Shown: piece after piece, positions 1 through 9,113 of the stretch
How the letters are laid out: every line of letters starts with the position of its first letter
Numbering within the stretch: position 1 is the stretch's first letter
Assembly: GCA_964387935.1 (NCBI GenBank)
Contig: CAYLZN010000019.1
Coordinates: forward strand, 1 to 32,677
Source: CAYLZN01 sp964387935
GTDB taxonomy: Bacteria > Acidobacteriota > Vicinamibacteria > Vicinamibacterales > JAFNAJ01
Reading direction: 5' to 3'
DNA: 32,677 nt
Position numbers and translations under genes: made by a program
The notes under the pieces: model-generated
The model's database searches: none
What the model saw: only the letters and a program-made list of their open reading frames with translations
Told to the model about the DNA's origin: nothing

Positions 1-50
1 CCATTCGCGAAAGGCTGCGTAATGTCGGCACTTTCAAACCGTTCGGCGTT

Positions 51-614
51 CTAGCTTCCCTTCTTCAGTTGCGCCAGCAGGAGTGACACGGCGCGCGTGT
101 AGCGTTCGTCGGCCTGGGTGAAGGCGTCCATGTAAGCCTTCTCGTCGGCGAACTTCGATTTCTTCCAGTCCCCGTCGAACATGATGCGCTTGCCGCCCGC
201 TTCGTACATGTCGAACGGGGCGTTCTCGTCCATGCGTCTGGGATACAGCCCGTCGGCCTTCAGGTCCTCGAAGAAGATGCGCGACGCGGCGACGGCGTAG
301 GAGGCGCTGTTGAGATCCGTGTAGACGCCCTGCGGGTCCTTCTTGGCGAGCATCTCGTCGAGGAACCGCGGCTGCTCGTAGCGGGCCTGGATCACGAGGA
401 GCTGGACGCCGGGAATGTGCAGGCCCGCGACGTACTCGTCCGGCTTGTCCGGGACCTTGGCGGCGACGTACCGCATGTCCGGACCGGCCAGCGAGACGAA
501 CTCCTTCACCACGTTCGCCGACTTCGAGTCCTGGGCCCGTGCCGCGGGCGCGCCGATGGCCAGCGCCGCCGCCACGAGGACCATGCTCTCGAGTGATCGC
601 GCGTATCGTTTCAT
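51..614 (-). CDS. Secreted protein of unknown function
   Basis: This is a 187-residue protein that I do not recognise. Residues 1-28 look like a Sec signal peptide: a basic start (MKRYAR), a hydrophobic stretch rich in Val/Ala/Leu, and an ARA-Q cleavage site, giving a mature protein of about 159 residues. The mature part is mixed alpha/beta in composition, rich in Lys, Asp and Tyr, with no Cys, no membrane segment and no metal-binding or nucleotide-binding motif that I can see. A purine-rich AAAGGGG lies about 10 nt before the ATG. It is last in a minus-strand series, separated from the coiled-coil gene upstream by 180 nt that hold a promoter-like sequence, so it is probably transcribed alone. 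Coding is supported by the signal peptide and codon use. Function is unknown. Confidence 0.75.
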   Translation of the reverse strand: MKRYARSLESMVLVAAALAIGAPAARAQDSKSANVVKEFVSLAGPDMRYVAAKVPDKPDEYVAGLHIPGVQLLVIQARYEQPRFLDEMLAKKDPQGVYTDLNSASYAVAASRIFFEDLKADGLYPRRMDENAPFDMYEAGGKRIMFDGDWKKSKFADEKAYMDAFTQADERYTRAVSLLLAQLKKGS

Positions 615-717
615 AGGACTGATGCCCCTTTCTGACTCGTCCCGCGCCCGGTGCCGGGCGCGACGTCCGCCGGCGCGCGCGACAGGTCGTCGGCGATCCG
701 GCTCGACAGGCAGCGCC

Positions 718-747
718 GTTGTAACACCGGCCTGCGCTCCCCGTCAA
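718..747 (-). promoter_or_regulatory. Possible sigma70-type promoter for the secreted protein gene
   Basis: On the minus strand TTGACG (747-742) is followed after 18 nt by TACAAC (723-718). The -35 box matches consensus at five of six positions and the -10 at four of six. It would start transcription near 711, about 97 nt before the ATG at 614. The remainder of the 615-794 intergenic stretch is GC-rich and shows nothing else. The call rests on sequence match only. Confidence 0.35.
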
Positions 748-794
748 CGGCGCCGGCCGGCTCCCTCGCCCGGGCGGCGGCCACGGCCTTGCCG

Positions 795-1268
795 TCAGCC
801 GATGAACAGGGCCTGCTCGTCGTCGCGGGCCTGACGGGCGGCGCGGCGCTCCACCTGACGCTCGAGCCGCTGCTCGCGAAGGCTGCCGAGCGTGGCCTTG
901 ACCGCGGCGCCGAGCGCGATCCCCTCGCGCGCCGGGACGGTCAGCGCGCGCTGCGCGCGGTCGAGCGTGCGATCCACGCGCCGCGAGACGTTGGTGGTCA
1001 ACTGGTCGATCTTCTCCGCCTGCGCGCGTGCGAGGGACGCCGCATGCGACACGTCGGCGCTCACCGACGTCAACCTGTCGAGAATCGGGTCCGAACGAGC
1101 TTCGAGCCGCCCCAGGGCGTCGTCGAGGCGCGCGACGGCCCGGTGGACCTGGGACGCCAGCTTGCGTCCGTACAGGGCCAGGCCGACGAGGACGCCGACC
1201 TGGATCACCGCCATGACCGCTGTGGCAACTGCGATCGTCCCCAGGAAGGTCACGGCCGTGTCACTCAC
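795..1268 (-). CDS. Small membrane-anchored coiled-coil protein (DUF948-like)
   Basis: A 157-residue protein with one N-terminal membrane helix (about residues 5-34), then a long charged helix, about residues 38-145, with heptad-like spacing of Leu/Val/Ile (for example VARLDDALGRLEAR) and a basic Arg/Gln-rich C-terminus. This architecture is that of the DUF948-type family: a membrane anchor followed by an amphipathic helix. No catalytic motif is visible. Its ATG overlaps the stop of the YtxH-like gene by 4 nt (ATGA), so the two are translationally coupled at the end of the uvrB-mla gene run. A role in envelope structure or as an accessory to the lipid transporter is inference from position only; the family has no established biochemical activity that I know of. 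Confidence 0.8.
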   Translation of the reverse strand: MSDTAVTFLGTIAVATAVMAVIQVGVLVGLALYGRKLASQVHRAVARLDDALGRLEARSDPILDRLTSVSADVSHAASLARAQAEKIDQLTTNVSRRVDRTLDRAQRALTVPAREGIALGAAVKATLGSLREQRLERQVERRAARQARDDEQALFIG

Positions 1269-1546
1269 GCCTGCTCCTCCGCCACGCCGCCGCGAGCCCG
1301 CTGGTAGGCGTCCTTGCCGCGCTCGACCGCCGTGTTCAGGCTCTCCCGCTGCCGGTCGAGGAAGTCCCGCCCCTGGCGGGCCGCCTCGTTCGCCTTGCCC
1401 TTGGCCTCGTCCGCCTTCTCGCGCAGCAGCCGACGGGTCTCCTCGCCGGAGGTCGGCGCCCAGAGCAGCGCGAACGCCGCCCCGGCGAGCGCGCCCAGCA
1501 CGAAGGCGGTCACGATCGGACCACCCGCTCCCTGTTCGTTGGACAT
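1265..1546 (-). CDS. YtxH-like small membrane protein
   Basis: A 93-residue protein. Residues 8-29 form a Gly/Ala-rich membrane helix (IVTAFVLGALAGAAFALLWA) followed by the APTSGEETRRLLREKADEAK pattern typical of YtxH-domain proteins, then a charged helix rich in Ala, Glu, Lys and Arg. YtxH family members are small envelope proteins, several of them stress-linked; no enzymatic role is known. A strong AGGAGGG ribosome binding site sits 7 nt before the ATG. The gene begins 26 nt after the mlaD stop and overlaps the next gene by 4 nt, so it looks like part of the mla operon. Family assignment is fairly sure; function in this context is inferred. Confidence 0.85.
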   Translation of the reverse strand: MSNEQGAGGPIVTAFVLGALAGAAFALLWAPTSGEETRRLLREKADEAKGKANEAARQGRDFLDRQRESLNTAVERGKDAYQRARGGVAEEQA

Positions 1547-1572
1547 GTCCTGATCCCTCCTGGATGCGATCG

Positions 1573-2623
1573 TCAGAAGATACTGACCCTCACGGTGAGG
1601 TACTTCTTCGGGTCCTTCCGGATTTCTGCGAGCAGGTCGCGCACGTCGCGAACCGCTCCGTTCATGTTCTCATACAATTGCTCGTCACGCAGCAGTTGCC
1701 CGGCCGTGCCCTTGCCCGCCCGGAGGTCCACCAGCAGCGCCTCGAGTCGCTCGCTCGCGCCGTTCAGCCGGTTGAAGAGCGTCGGGTCGTTGACCAGGCG
1801 CGAGACGGTGCCGTCGCCCTTGGTCAGGCGTGTCGCCAGGTCGTCGAGATTCCTCGTGGCCGAGGTCAGGCTGCGCGCGAACGCGTCGTCCTTCAGCAGC
1901 GCCCCGAGTCCGCCTTCGCCGCGGGCCAGTCGGCCCGACACCACGGCCAGGTCGTCCACCGTGCGCGAGAGGGCCTGGTAGACCGCGGGTTCCTGAATCA
2001 GCTTCGCGATCGTCCCGTCGCCGGAGTTCAGCGCCGCGGTGACCTTCTCGGCGCCGTCGATGAACGAGTTCAGGTCCTTGAACAGCGAGTCATCGGTGAA
2101 GAGGCGGCCGATCGTGCCCTTCCCTGCCCGCACGTCGGCGAGCAACCGGGTGGCTTCCTCCAGGCTCCTGGTCGCGCCCTCGGCCACTGACGACAGGCTG
2201 CCCTTGGGTGACATCGACCGGATCGTGTCGCCGTCCTTCAGGGGCGTTCCCCCCTTGGCGGTGGACACGTCAACCGTCGCCTCGCCAAGCAGGCTGAGCG
2301 TGCCGAGCGTGGCCACCGACTCCGACGTGATCCGGTCCTGCATCTCGTTGCTGATCGAGAGCACGACCTCCACCTCGGGGCCCGCGAAGGCCACCGCGTC
2401 CACGGTCCCCACCTCGACGCCCGCAACGCGGACCACCGCGCCCTCCTTGAGCCCCTGGACGTCGCTGAACCGTGTTTTCAGGCGGTACTTCTGCCACGAG
2501 AACAACCCGCCCGCGCCGACCGACGAGATGAGGAACGCGGCCAGCCCGAGGGCGGCGAGCGCCAGCAGCCNNNNNNNNNNCGACCTTGAGCTGCGACCAC
2601 GCGATGGACCTGGTGCGGGGCAT
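1573..2623 (-). CDS. mlaD: MlaD-type MCE-domain lipid-transport protein
   Basis: Periplasmic substrate-binding subunit of an Mla-type phospholipid transport system. The N-terminus (MPRTRSIAWSQLKV) is followed by a membrane helix (LLALAALGLAAFLISSVGAG) and the MCE core (residues about 40-120; GLKEGAVVRVAGVEVGTVD is the typical motif). A long C-terminal helical region carries repeated DLRAGKGT/LTKGDGTVSRL/SGDGTIAKL units, which fit the helical-barrel extension of longer MlaD/Mce proteins. A 10-N gap at 2571-2580 lies in the codon just before the membrane helix and breaks the frame as written. Closing it to zero length gives V-G-L-L and one uninterrupted frame of 346 codons plus stop, so the ATG at 2623 is the true start. 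It lies 45 nt after mlaF in an mlaE-mlaF-mlaD order. Confidence 0.88.
2571..2580. other. Assembly gap of 10 N inside mlaD
   Basis: Ten undetermined bases fall within the mlaD coding sequence. The flanking bases form a single in-frame Gly codon if the two sides are simply joined, which suggests that no sequence is truly missing. The reading frame requires the true gap to be a multiple of three, whereas 10 is not. Confidence 0.95.
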
Positions 2624-2668
2624 GACGGACGCTTGTCCTTTCCGCGCGCCGGCGGCGCGCACGTCTCG

Positions 2669-3523
2669 CTACGACAGGAACGCCTTCAGGTACGGGTCCC
2701 GGGCTGCGCGCAGCTGGCTCGCGTTCCCCTCGAACGCGATCCGGCCGTCCCGGAGCATCATGAACTCGGCTTCCTCGCACTTCTTGCGCTCGGCTTCCAC
2801 GATGTGGATGTGACCGTCCTCGCGCACCGCCGTGTGCGTCGCCACGTAGAACGCGTCGCGCAGCTGGTGCGTCACGACGATCGAGCTGACGGCCTCGAGG
2901 TCGCGCAGTTTGATGATCTCGGCGTCGATGGTGATCGACGTGATCGGGTCGAGGCCCGTCGTCGGCTCGTCGTAGAGCAGGATGGGGGGCTTGGCGGTCA
3001 TCGCCCGGGCAATGGCCACGCGCCGCCGCTGCCCGCCGGACAGCTCCGAGGGCATCTTGTCGATGTGCTCGGACAGGCCGACGAAGCCCAGCACCTCCTC
3101 GACCCGGACGTTCACGGCGTCGAGCGGCAGGTCGCTCTCCTCGAAGAGCTTGTAGCCCACGTTCTCCCGGACCGTGAGCGAGTCGAACAGCGCGCCCTCC
3201 TGGAACACCATGCCGAGGTACGCCCTCACGCGCATCAGCTCCTTCTCGCCCATCAGGTCCACGCGCTCGCCGCGCACCCAGATCACGCCGGCGTCGGGTC
3301 TGAGCAGGCCGAGAATGAGCTTCAGGATCGTGGACTTGCCCGCGCCGGACGCGCCGAGGATCAGTTTGGTGTGCCCTCGCAGCAGCGTGAAGCTCACGTC
3401 GTCCAGCACGACGAACTCGTCGAAGGCCAGCGACACGTGGTCGAACACGACCATCGGGGCGTTGACCCCGAACGCCTCCTCGATGGTGGGCGGGCCCGAA
3501 GGGTCGAGGGTGGTGTCCGACAT
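2669..3523 (-). CDS. mlaF: MlaF-type ABC transporter ATPase
   Basis: A 284-residue cytoplasmic ATPase of an Mla-type phospholipid ABC transporter. Visible motifs: Walker A GASGAGKS (57-64), Q-loop VFQEGALF (107-114), ABC signature LSGGQRRRVA (161-170), Walker B ILLYDEP (181-187) and the H-loop His in VVTHQ (219). The FQxGALFxxLTVxxNV pattern is characteristic of MlaF/Mkl proteins. Compared with E. coli MlaF there is an extra stretch of about 20 charged residues (233-253) after the H-loop, before the final FMMLRDGRIAFEG strand. The ATG overlaps the mlaE stop by one base (TGATG), indicating coupled translation. A longer upstream frame exists but lies wholly inside mlaE and is not used. Confidence 0.95.
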   Translation of the reverse strand: MSDTTLDPSGPPTIEEAFGVNAPMVVFDHVSLAFDEFVVLDDVSFTLLRGHTKLILGASGAGKSTILKLILGLLRPDAGVIWVRGERVDLMGEKELMRVRAYLGMVFQEGALFDSLTVRENVGYKLFEESDLPLDAVNVRVEEVLGFVGLSEHIDKMPSELSGGQRRRVAIARAMTAKPPILLYDEPTTGLDPITSITIDAEIIKLRDLEAVSSIVVTHQLRDAFYVATHTAVREDGHIHIVEAERKKCEEAEFMMLRDGRIAFEGNASQLRAARDPYLKAFLS

Positions 3524-4284
3524 CAGTAGAGCAGCATGATGAGGAGCTTGGTGACGAAGAAGTCCACTGCCAGCACGCCGACCGACGAGGCGACCACGGC
3601 GCGCGTCGTGGCGCGGCCCACGCCCTGCGTGCCGCCCGTGGTCCTCAGGCCCACGTAGCAGCTGATGGTCACGATCACGAAGCCGAGGGTGAACGGCTTG
3701 ATCAGGCCCATCCACACGTCCTGCGGGTAGAGGCCGTAGAAGACGGACTGCCAGTAGATGCTCGACGCGACCCGCAGCTGCGTCACGCTGACGAACCACG
3801 CCCCGAGGATGCCCACCGCGTTCGAAATCACGGTGAGCACCGGCACCATCAGGAAGCCCGCGACGATGCGCGGCACCACGAGCTTCCGGATGGGGTCGGT
3901 GCCCAGCGCACGGAGCGCGTTGATCTGGTCGGTCACGACCATCGACCCCAGCTCCGCCGCGATCCCGGACCCGACGCGCCCGCTGACCATGAGCGCAGTC
4001 AGCACGGGGCCCAGTTCCTTGATCATCGAGGCCCCCACCAGCCGGCCGACGGCGGACCGCGCCCCGAACTGGTCCAGCGTGAACCCGGACTGCAGCGCCA
4101 GCACCGCGCCCGTGAAGGCGCCCGTGAGCAGCACGACGTTGAGCGAGCCGATGCCGATCTCGTCGAGCTGCTCGGCCAGGTCCCGGTAGTAGAACGGCCG
4201 CGTCACCGCGGCCTGCGCGGCGGCCCAGCACAGCTTCACGTACTCCTGGACCTCGAGCACCGCCCCCTTCAGCCACTCCCCCAC
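3523..4284 (-). CDS. mlaE: MlaE-type ABC transporter permease
   Basis: A 253-residue inner-membrane permease of the Mla/MlaE (DUF140) family. Hydrophobic segments alternate with the family signatures: LTGAFTGAVLALQ, the GxxVGASMIKELGPVLTALM helix, SGIAAELGSM, and QINALRALGTDPIRKLVVPR, which is the coupling region that meets MlaF. I choose the GTG at 4284, which is 5 nt past the uvrB stop and preceded by GGAGG at about 10 nt; longer frames would lie inside uvrB. It is followed by mlaF with a 1-nt overlap and by mlaD. No MlaC (periplasmic shuttle), MlaB (STAS) or MlaA gene is present in the window, so those partners, if used, lie elsewhere. Confidence 0.93.
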   Translation of the reverse strand: MGEWLKGAVLEVQEYVKLCWAAAQAAVTRPFYYRDLAEQLDEIGIGSLNVVLLTGAFTGAVLALQSGFTLDQFGARSAVGRLVGASMIKELGPVLTALMVSGRVGSGIAAELGSMVVTDQINALRALGTDPIRKLVVPRIVAGFLMVPVLTVISNAVGILGAWFVSVTQLRVASSIYWQSVFYGLYPQDVWMGLIKPFTLGFVIVTISCYVGLRTTGGTQGVGRATTRAVVASSVGVLAVDFFVTKLLIMLLY

Positions 4285-4289
4285 GTCGG

Positions 4290-6449
<2,160 letters not shown>

Positions 6450-6477
6450 GGCCCTGGCTGCGACGCGACCCGCGGGG

Positions 6478-7404
6478 CTACGGCCGTTGCGAGGCGGCGT
6501 ACGGCGCGAAGTAGCCCTTGCGCGCACGCACCTTGAGCCCCTTGAGGTCCGGGCGGGCCAGCTTCACCTCCAGGGAGCGCCAGGCCCCGTCTGCCTTGAG
6601 ATTGGTGGACTGGAAGCCCAGCGTGTACTGGGCGGTGATCTCGTTCCGGACCTTCTCGTACATCTCGTCCAGCTGCTTGATGCTCGAGGGGAAGAAGGCC
6701 AGCCCGCCCGACGTTTCGGCCAGCTGCTGCAGGCGAAGCCGCTGCTCGAGCCGCGTCGAAGACGACTGGTGCTCGAGGAACCCGATGGCATACACCGTGA
6801 CGTCGGACGCCTTGATGAGGTCCAGGACCTCGCTGAAGGTCAGCGCGCTCCGCGTGTCGCCGCCATCCGTGTAGATGACGAGGATCCGGCGGCCCGTCAG
6901 CGCCGCCGCGCCGTCGAGATACACGCCGAGCGCGTCGTAGAGCGCCGTCCAGCCATCCGGCTTCCGGGATCGCAGCCGCTCGACCAGCCGGGCGAAGTCC
7001 TGCTGGCCGTACTTGAAGACCCGCACCTCGGTGTCGAAGTCGACGACCGTCATGTCCTCGGCTTCGGGCATCGCATTGAGGAACTTGATGGCCGCGCTGC
7101 GCGAGAACGAGAGGTCCTCGACCATGCTGCCACTCGTGTCGAACAGGAGGCCAAGGTGCAGGGGCGGCGGCGCGTCCTCGATCCGCAGGCCCCGCGCGAA
7201 GTACTGGACCTGCTGGGGCCGCCCCTCCTCGAGCAGGACGAAGTCCTCCGGCGCGAGCGACGTCACGAGCTGGCCCTTGCGGTCGACGACGGTGACGCCG
7301 ACGTTGACGAGGTCGATGCCCGTGCGGAACACGGCCTGGGCACGCGCGAGATGCGGCACGAGCATCACCGCGGCGAGACCGATCGCCGCGAGCCGGGTAC
7401 GCAT
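6478..7404 (-). CDS. Secreted VWFA-domain protein, Acidobacteria type
   Basis: A 308-residue protein with a signal peptide (residues 1-23, cleaved after ARAQ or nearby), an N-terminal strand region with DLVNVGVTVVDRKG and LAPEDFVLLEEG, and a von Willebrand A domain from about 82. The MIDAS metal site is seen as DTSGS (89-93), with a later threonine and IYTDGGDTRS giving the Asp. This layout, including the (D/E)F.(V/L).(D/E)(G/D) opening, matches the VWFA-related family abundant in Acidobacteria (TIGR03436), and is the strongest taxonomic hint here. The substrate or partner is unknown; VWFA proteins usually act in adhesion or complex assembly. The ATG at 7404 begins the signal peptide; the longer upstream frame runs into repeat DNA. 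It precedes uvrB by 28 nt. Confidence 0.9.
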   Translation of the reverse strand: MRTRLAAIGLAAVMLVPHLARAQAVFRTGIDLVNVGVTVVDRKGQLVTSLAPEDFVLLEEGRPQQVQYFARGLRIEDAPPPLHLGLLFDTSGSMVEDLSFSRSAAIKFLNAMPEAEDMTVVDFDTEVRVFKYGQQDFARLVERLRSRKPDGWTALYDALGVYLDGAAALTGRRILVIYTDGGDTRSALTFSEVLDLIKASDVTVYAIGFLEHQSSSTRLEQRLRLQQLAETSGGLAFFPSSIKQLDEMYEKVRNEITAQYTLGFQSTNLKADGAWRSLEVKLARPDLKGLKVRARKGYFAPYAASQRP

Positions 7405-7461
7405 AAGCGACAAGGATACCTGAGTTCGGGCACGGGACAGGACACGGGGGGGAGGACAGGC

Positions 7462-7594
7462 GTACGGCGTACGGCGTAAGGCGTACGGCCCAAGGCAGGG
7501 CCGGGGCGCACCCGGCACCAGGCACATGGCTCAAGGCTCAGGGCTCAAGGCTCAGGGCTCAGGGCTCAGGGCTCAAAACTACAGGCTCCAAGCC
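7462..7594. repeat. Degenerate heptamer tandem-repeat array
   Basis: Two blocks of 7-bp units fill most of this intergenic region. The first is GTACGGC, GTACGGC, GTAAGGC, GTACGGC, then CCAAGGC (7462-7496). The second is GGCTCAA/GGCTCAG repeated about seven times (7528-7576), with looser CCAGGCA/CATGGCT-like units between, keeping a 7-nt period with one register slip. No protein is plausible here; the frame that runs through it is repetitive (AQGSGLKAQGSGLRAQ). Related units occur at 11091-11209 and at 16194-16206. Confidence 0.85.
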
Positions 7595-7611
7595 AGTGCA
7601 CAGTCTCCTCG

Positions 7612-7620
7612 TGCTATAGT
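7612..7620 (+). promoter_or_regulatory. Extended -10 promoter for the DHH phosphoesterase gene
   Basis: TGC followed directly by TATAGT (7615-7620) forms an extended -10 element, with five of six matches in the hexamer. No good -35 lies 16-18 nt upstream, as is usual for extended -10 promoters. It would start transcription near 7627, about 43 nt before the ATG at 7670, and it sits just past the heptamer repeat array. Confidence 0.4.
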
Positions 7621-7669
7621 TGGTGGTTTGGGACTTTCCCCAGACCGGGCGACGGGTTCCAGCCGTGCT

Positions 7670-9109
7670 ATGAAGTGTGTGGCTGTCTGCCAGGACGTGC
7701 TGGTCGCGCGCACGATTGACCAGGTCCTGGTTTCCTCCTTCGACGTCGACTTCATCGTCGACAGTCGCCCCGTCTATCGAAAGCTCCACGATCACGGCCT
7801 GCGGGTGACGTTGGCGGACCCGCGACGGGTGGACACCTACGTCAAGGCCGACATCACCCCCACCACCTGCGTGCTGCTCGAGGACAACGGGCGCCGCAGC
7901 CTCAGGCGCATGGTGGAAGCCGTCCGGGACGCCGGCGGCACCCTGATCTACCTCGTGCAGACCGGGGCGAACACCCGGCGCAGCGACGAAATCCGCGCGC
8001 TCTTCCCGGACGTCGCCATCATGTCGCTCGCCGAGCTGGTGGGTCCCACGCTCCTCACCGAGCTGGGACGGTCGCTCACCCGCGCGCGCGTGCAGCAGTA
8101 CCAGCGGTACCTGGCCGACGCGGACCGCGTCCTGATCCTCCTCCACAACGATCCCGATCCCGACGCGATGGCCAGCGGGCTCGCCCTGCGCAACCTGCTG
8201 CGCCGGACCAAGACCACGGCCATCATCGGCGCGATGCAGGGCGTGACCCGCCCCGAGAACCTGCGCATGGCCAACCTGCTCGACATCCAGGTGGAGAACA
8301 TCACCGCCGAGCAGTTCGCCACCTTCGATCGCATCGCCACCGTGGACGTGCAGCCGCACTACTTCGCCCCGCTGCTGGAACGCGTGGACCTGGTCATCGA
8401 CCACCACCCGGAGCAGCCGGGCTATCGCGCGGTGTTCAAGGACATCCGCGCCGACTACGGATCGACCTGCACGATTCTCACCGAGCACCTCCGGGCGGTG
8501 GACGTCAACATCTCGGAGCGGACCGCGACCGCCATGCTCTACGCGATCAAGTCCGACACGCTGTTCTTCGCCCGGCAGACCAACCAGGTGGATCTCGAGG
8601 CCTTCAGCTATCTCTACCCGCTGGCGAACGCCGCCCTCATCCGCAAGATGGAGGGCGCGGAGATCACGCTCGAACGGCTGGCGTTCGTGCGCGAGGCGCT
8701 CGCCAACGGATCGATGGCCGATCAGGTGTTCGTCGCGTGGCTCGGGCCGTGCCCGCGGGAAGACTTCATCCCGTACGTCGCGGACTTCTTCCTCCAGCTC
8801 GAAAACGTCAAGTGGACGATCATCGGCGGCCAGGTCAACGGCTCGGTCGTGATCTCGGTACGGAACCTCGGCTACACCCGCAACGCGGGCGAGTTCGTCA
8901 AGCGCTGGTTCGCGGACATCGGCAGCGCCGGCGGCCACCGGGCGATGGCCAAGGCCGTGGTGCCGGTCGAGCGCTTCCTCGAGAAGTTCGGGCCGTTCGA
9001 TCCCGCCGTGGTCCACGCGAAGCTCCGCGAATTCGCGTCGGTCTTCCTCAGCGAGACGGCCCCGGACAAGGACAGGAAGCGCGAGTCCACGGCGCTCGTC
9101 AAGCCGTAG
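7670..9109 (+). CDS. DHH-family phosphoesterase with N-terminal RCK/TrkA-N-like domain
   Basis: A 479-residue protein. Residues about 150-430 carry the DHH phosphoesterase motifs: HNDPDPDA (159-166), VDVQP (225-229), IDHHP (243-247), YGSTCT (263-268), and the DHHA1 glycine-rich GSAGGHRAMA near 418-427. These bind two metal ions, as in NrnA-type nanoRNA/pAp phosphatases. Residues 1-125 resemble a Rossmann-like, RCK_N/TrkA-N-type domain (alternating beta strands and helices; LRVTLADPRRVD as the second strand with an acidic end), although the usual GxGxxG is not present. The substrate is likely a short oligonucleotide or a nucleotide such as pAp or a cyclic dinucleotide product; this cannot be decided from sequence. 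The ATG at 7670 is preceded by a promoter but only a weak ribosome binding site. It converges on the next gene, with 4 nt between stop codons. Confidence 0.88.
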   Translation: MKCVAVCQDVLVARTIDQVLVSSFDVDFIVDSRPVYRKLHDHGLRVTLADPRRVDTYVKADITPTTCVLLEDNGRRSLRRMVEAVRDAGGTLIYLVQTGANTRRSDEIRALFPDVAIMSLAELVGPTLLTELGRSLTRARVQQYQRYLADADRVLILLHNDPDPDAMASGLALRNLLRRTKTTAIIGAMQGVTRPENLRMANLLDIQVENITAEQFATFDRIATVDVQPHYFAPLLERVDLVIDHHPEQPGYRAVFKDIRADYGSTCTILTEHLRAVDVNISERTATAMLYAIKSDTLFFARQTNQVDLEAFSYLYPLANAALIRKMEGAEITLERLAFVREALANGSMADQVFVAWLGPCPREDFIPYVADFFLQLENVKWTIIGGQVNGSVVISVRNLGYTRNAGEFVKRWFADIGSAGGHRAMAKAVVPVERFLEKFGPFDPAVVHAKLREFASVFLSETAPDKDRKRESTALVKP

Positions 9110-9113
9110 CCCC

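Noticed and set aside
2642..2660. GCGCGCC/GGCGCGC hairpin between mlaF and mlaD as a terminator
   Set aside because: The stem is only 7 bp in very GC-rich DNA and no T tract follows; at best a small processing or stalling hairpin.
3524..4276. N-terminal extension of mlaF
   Set aside because: It is mlaE in another frame; the real start is the ATG overlapping the mlaE stop.
7462..7594. CRISPR array
   Set aside because: Units are 7 bp and contiguous, without spacers, and no cas genes are present.
7526..7669. Longer start for the DHH gene through the repeat array
   Set aside because: The 48 extra residues are translated heptamer repeats and the extension would lie upstream of the likely transcription start.
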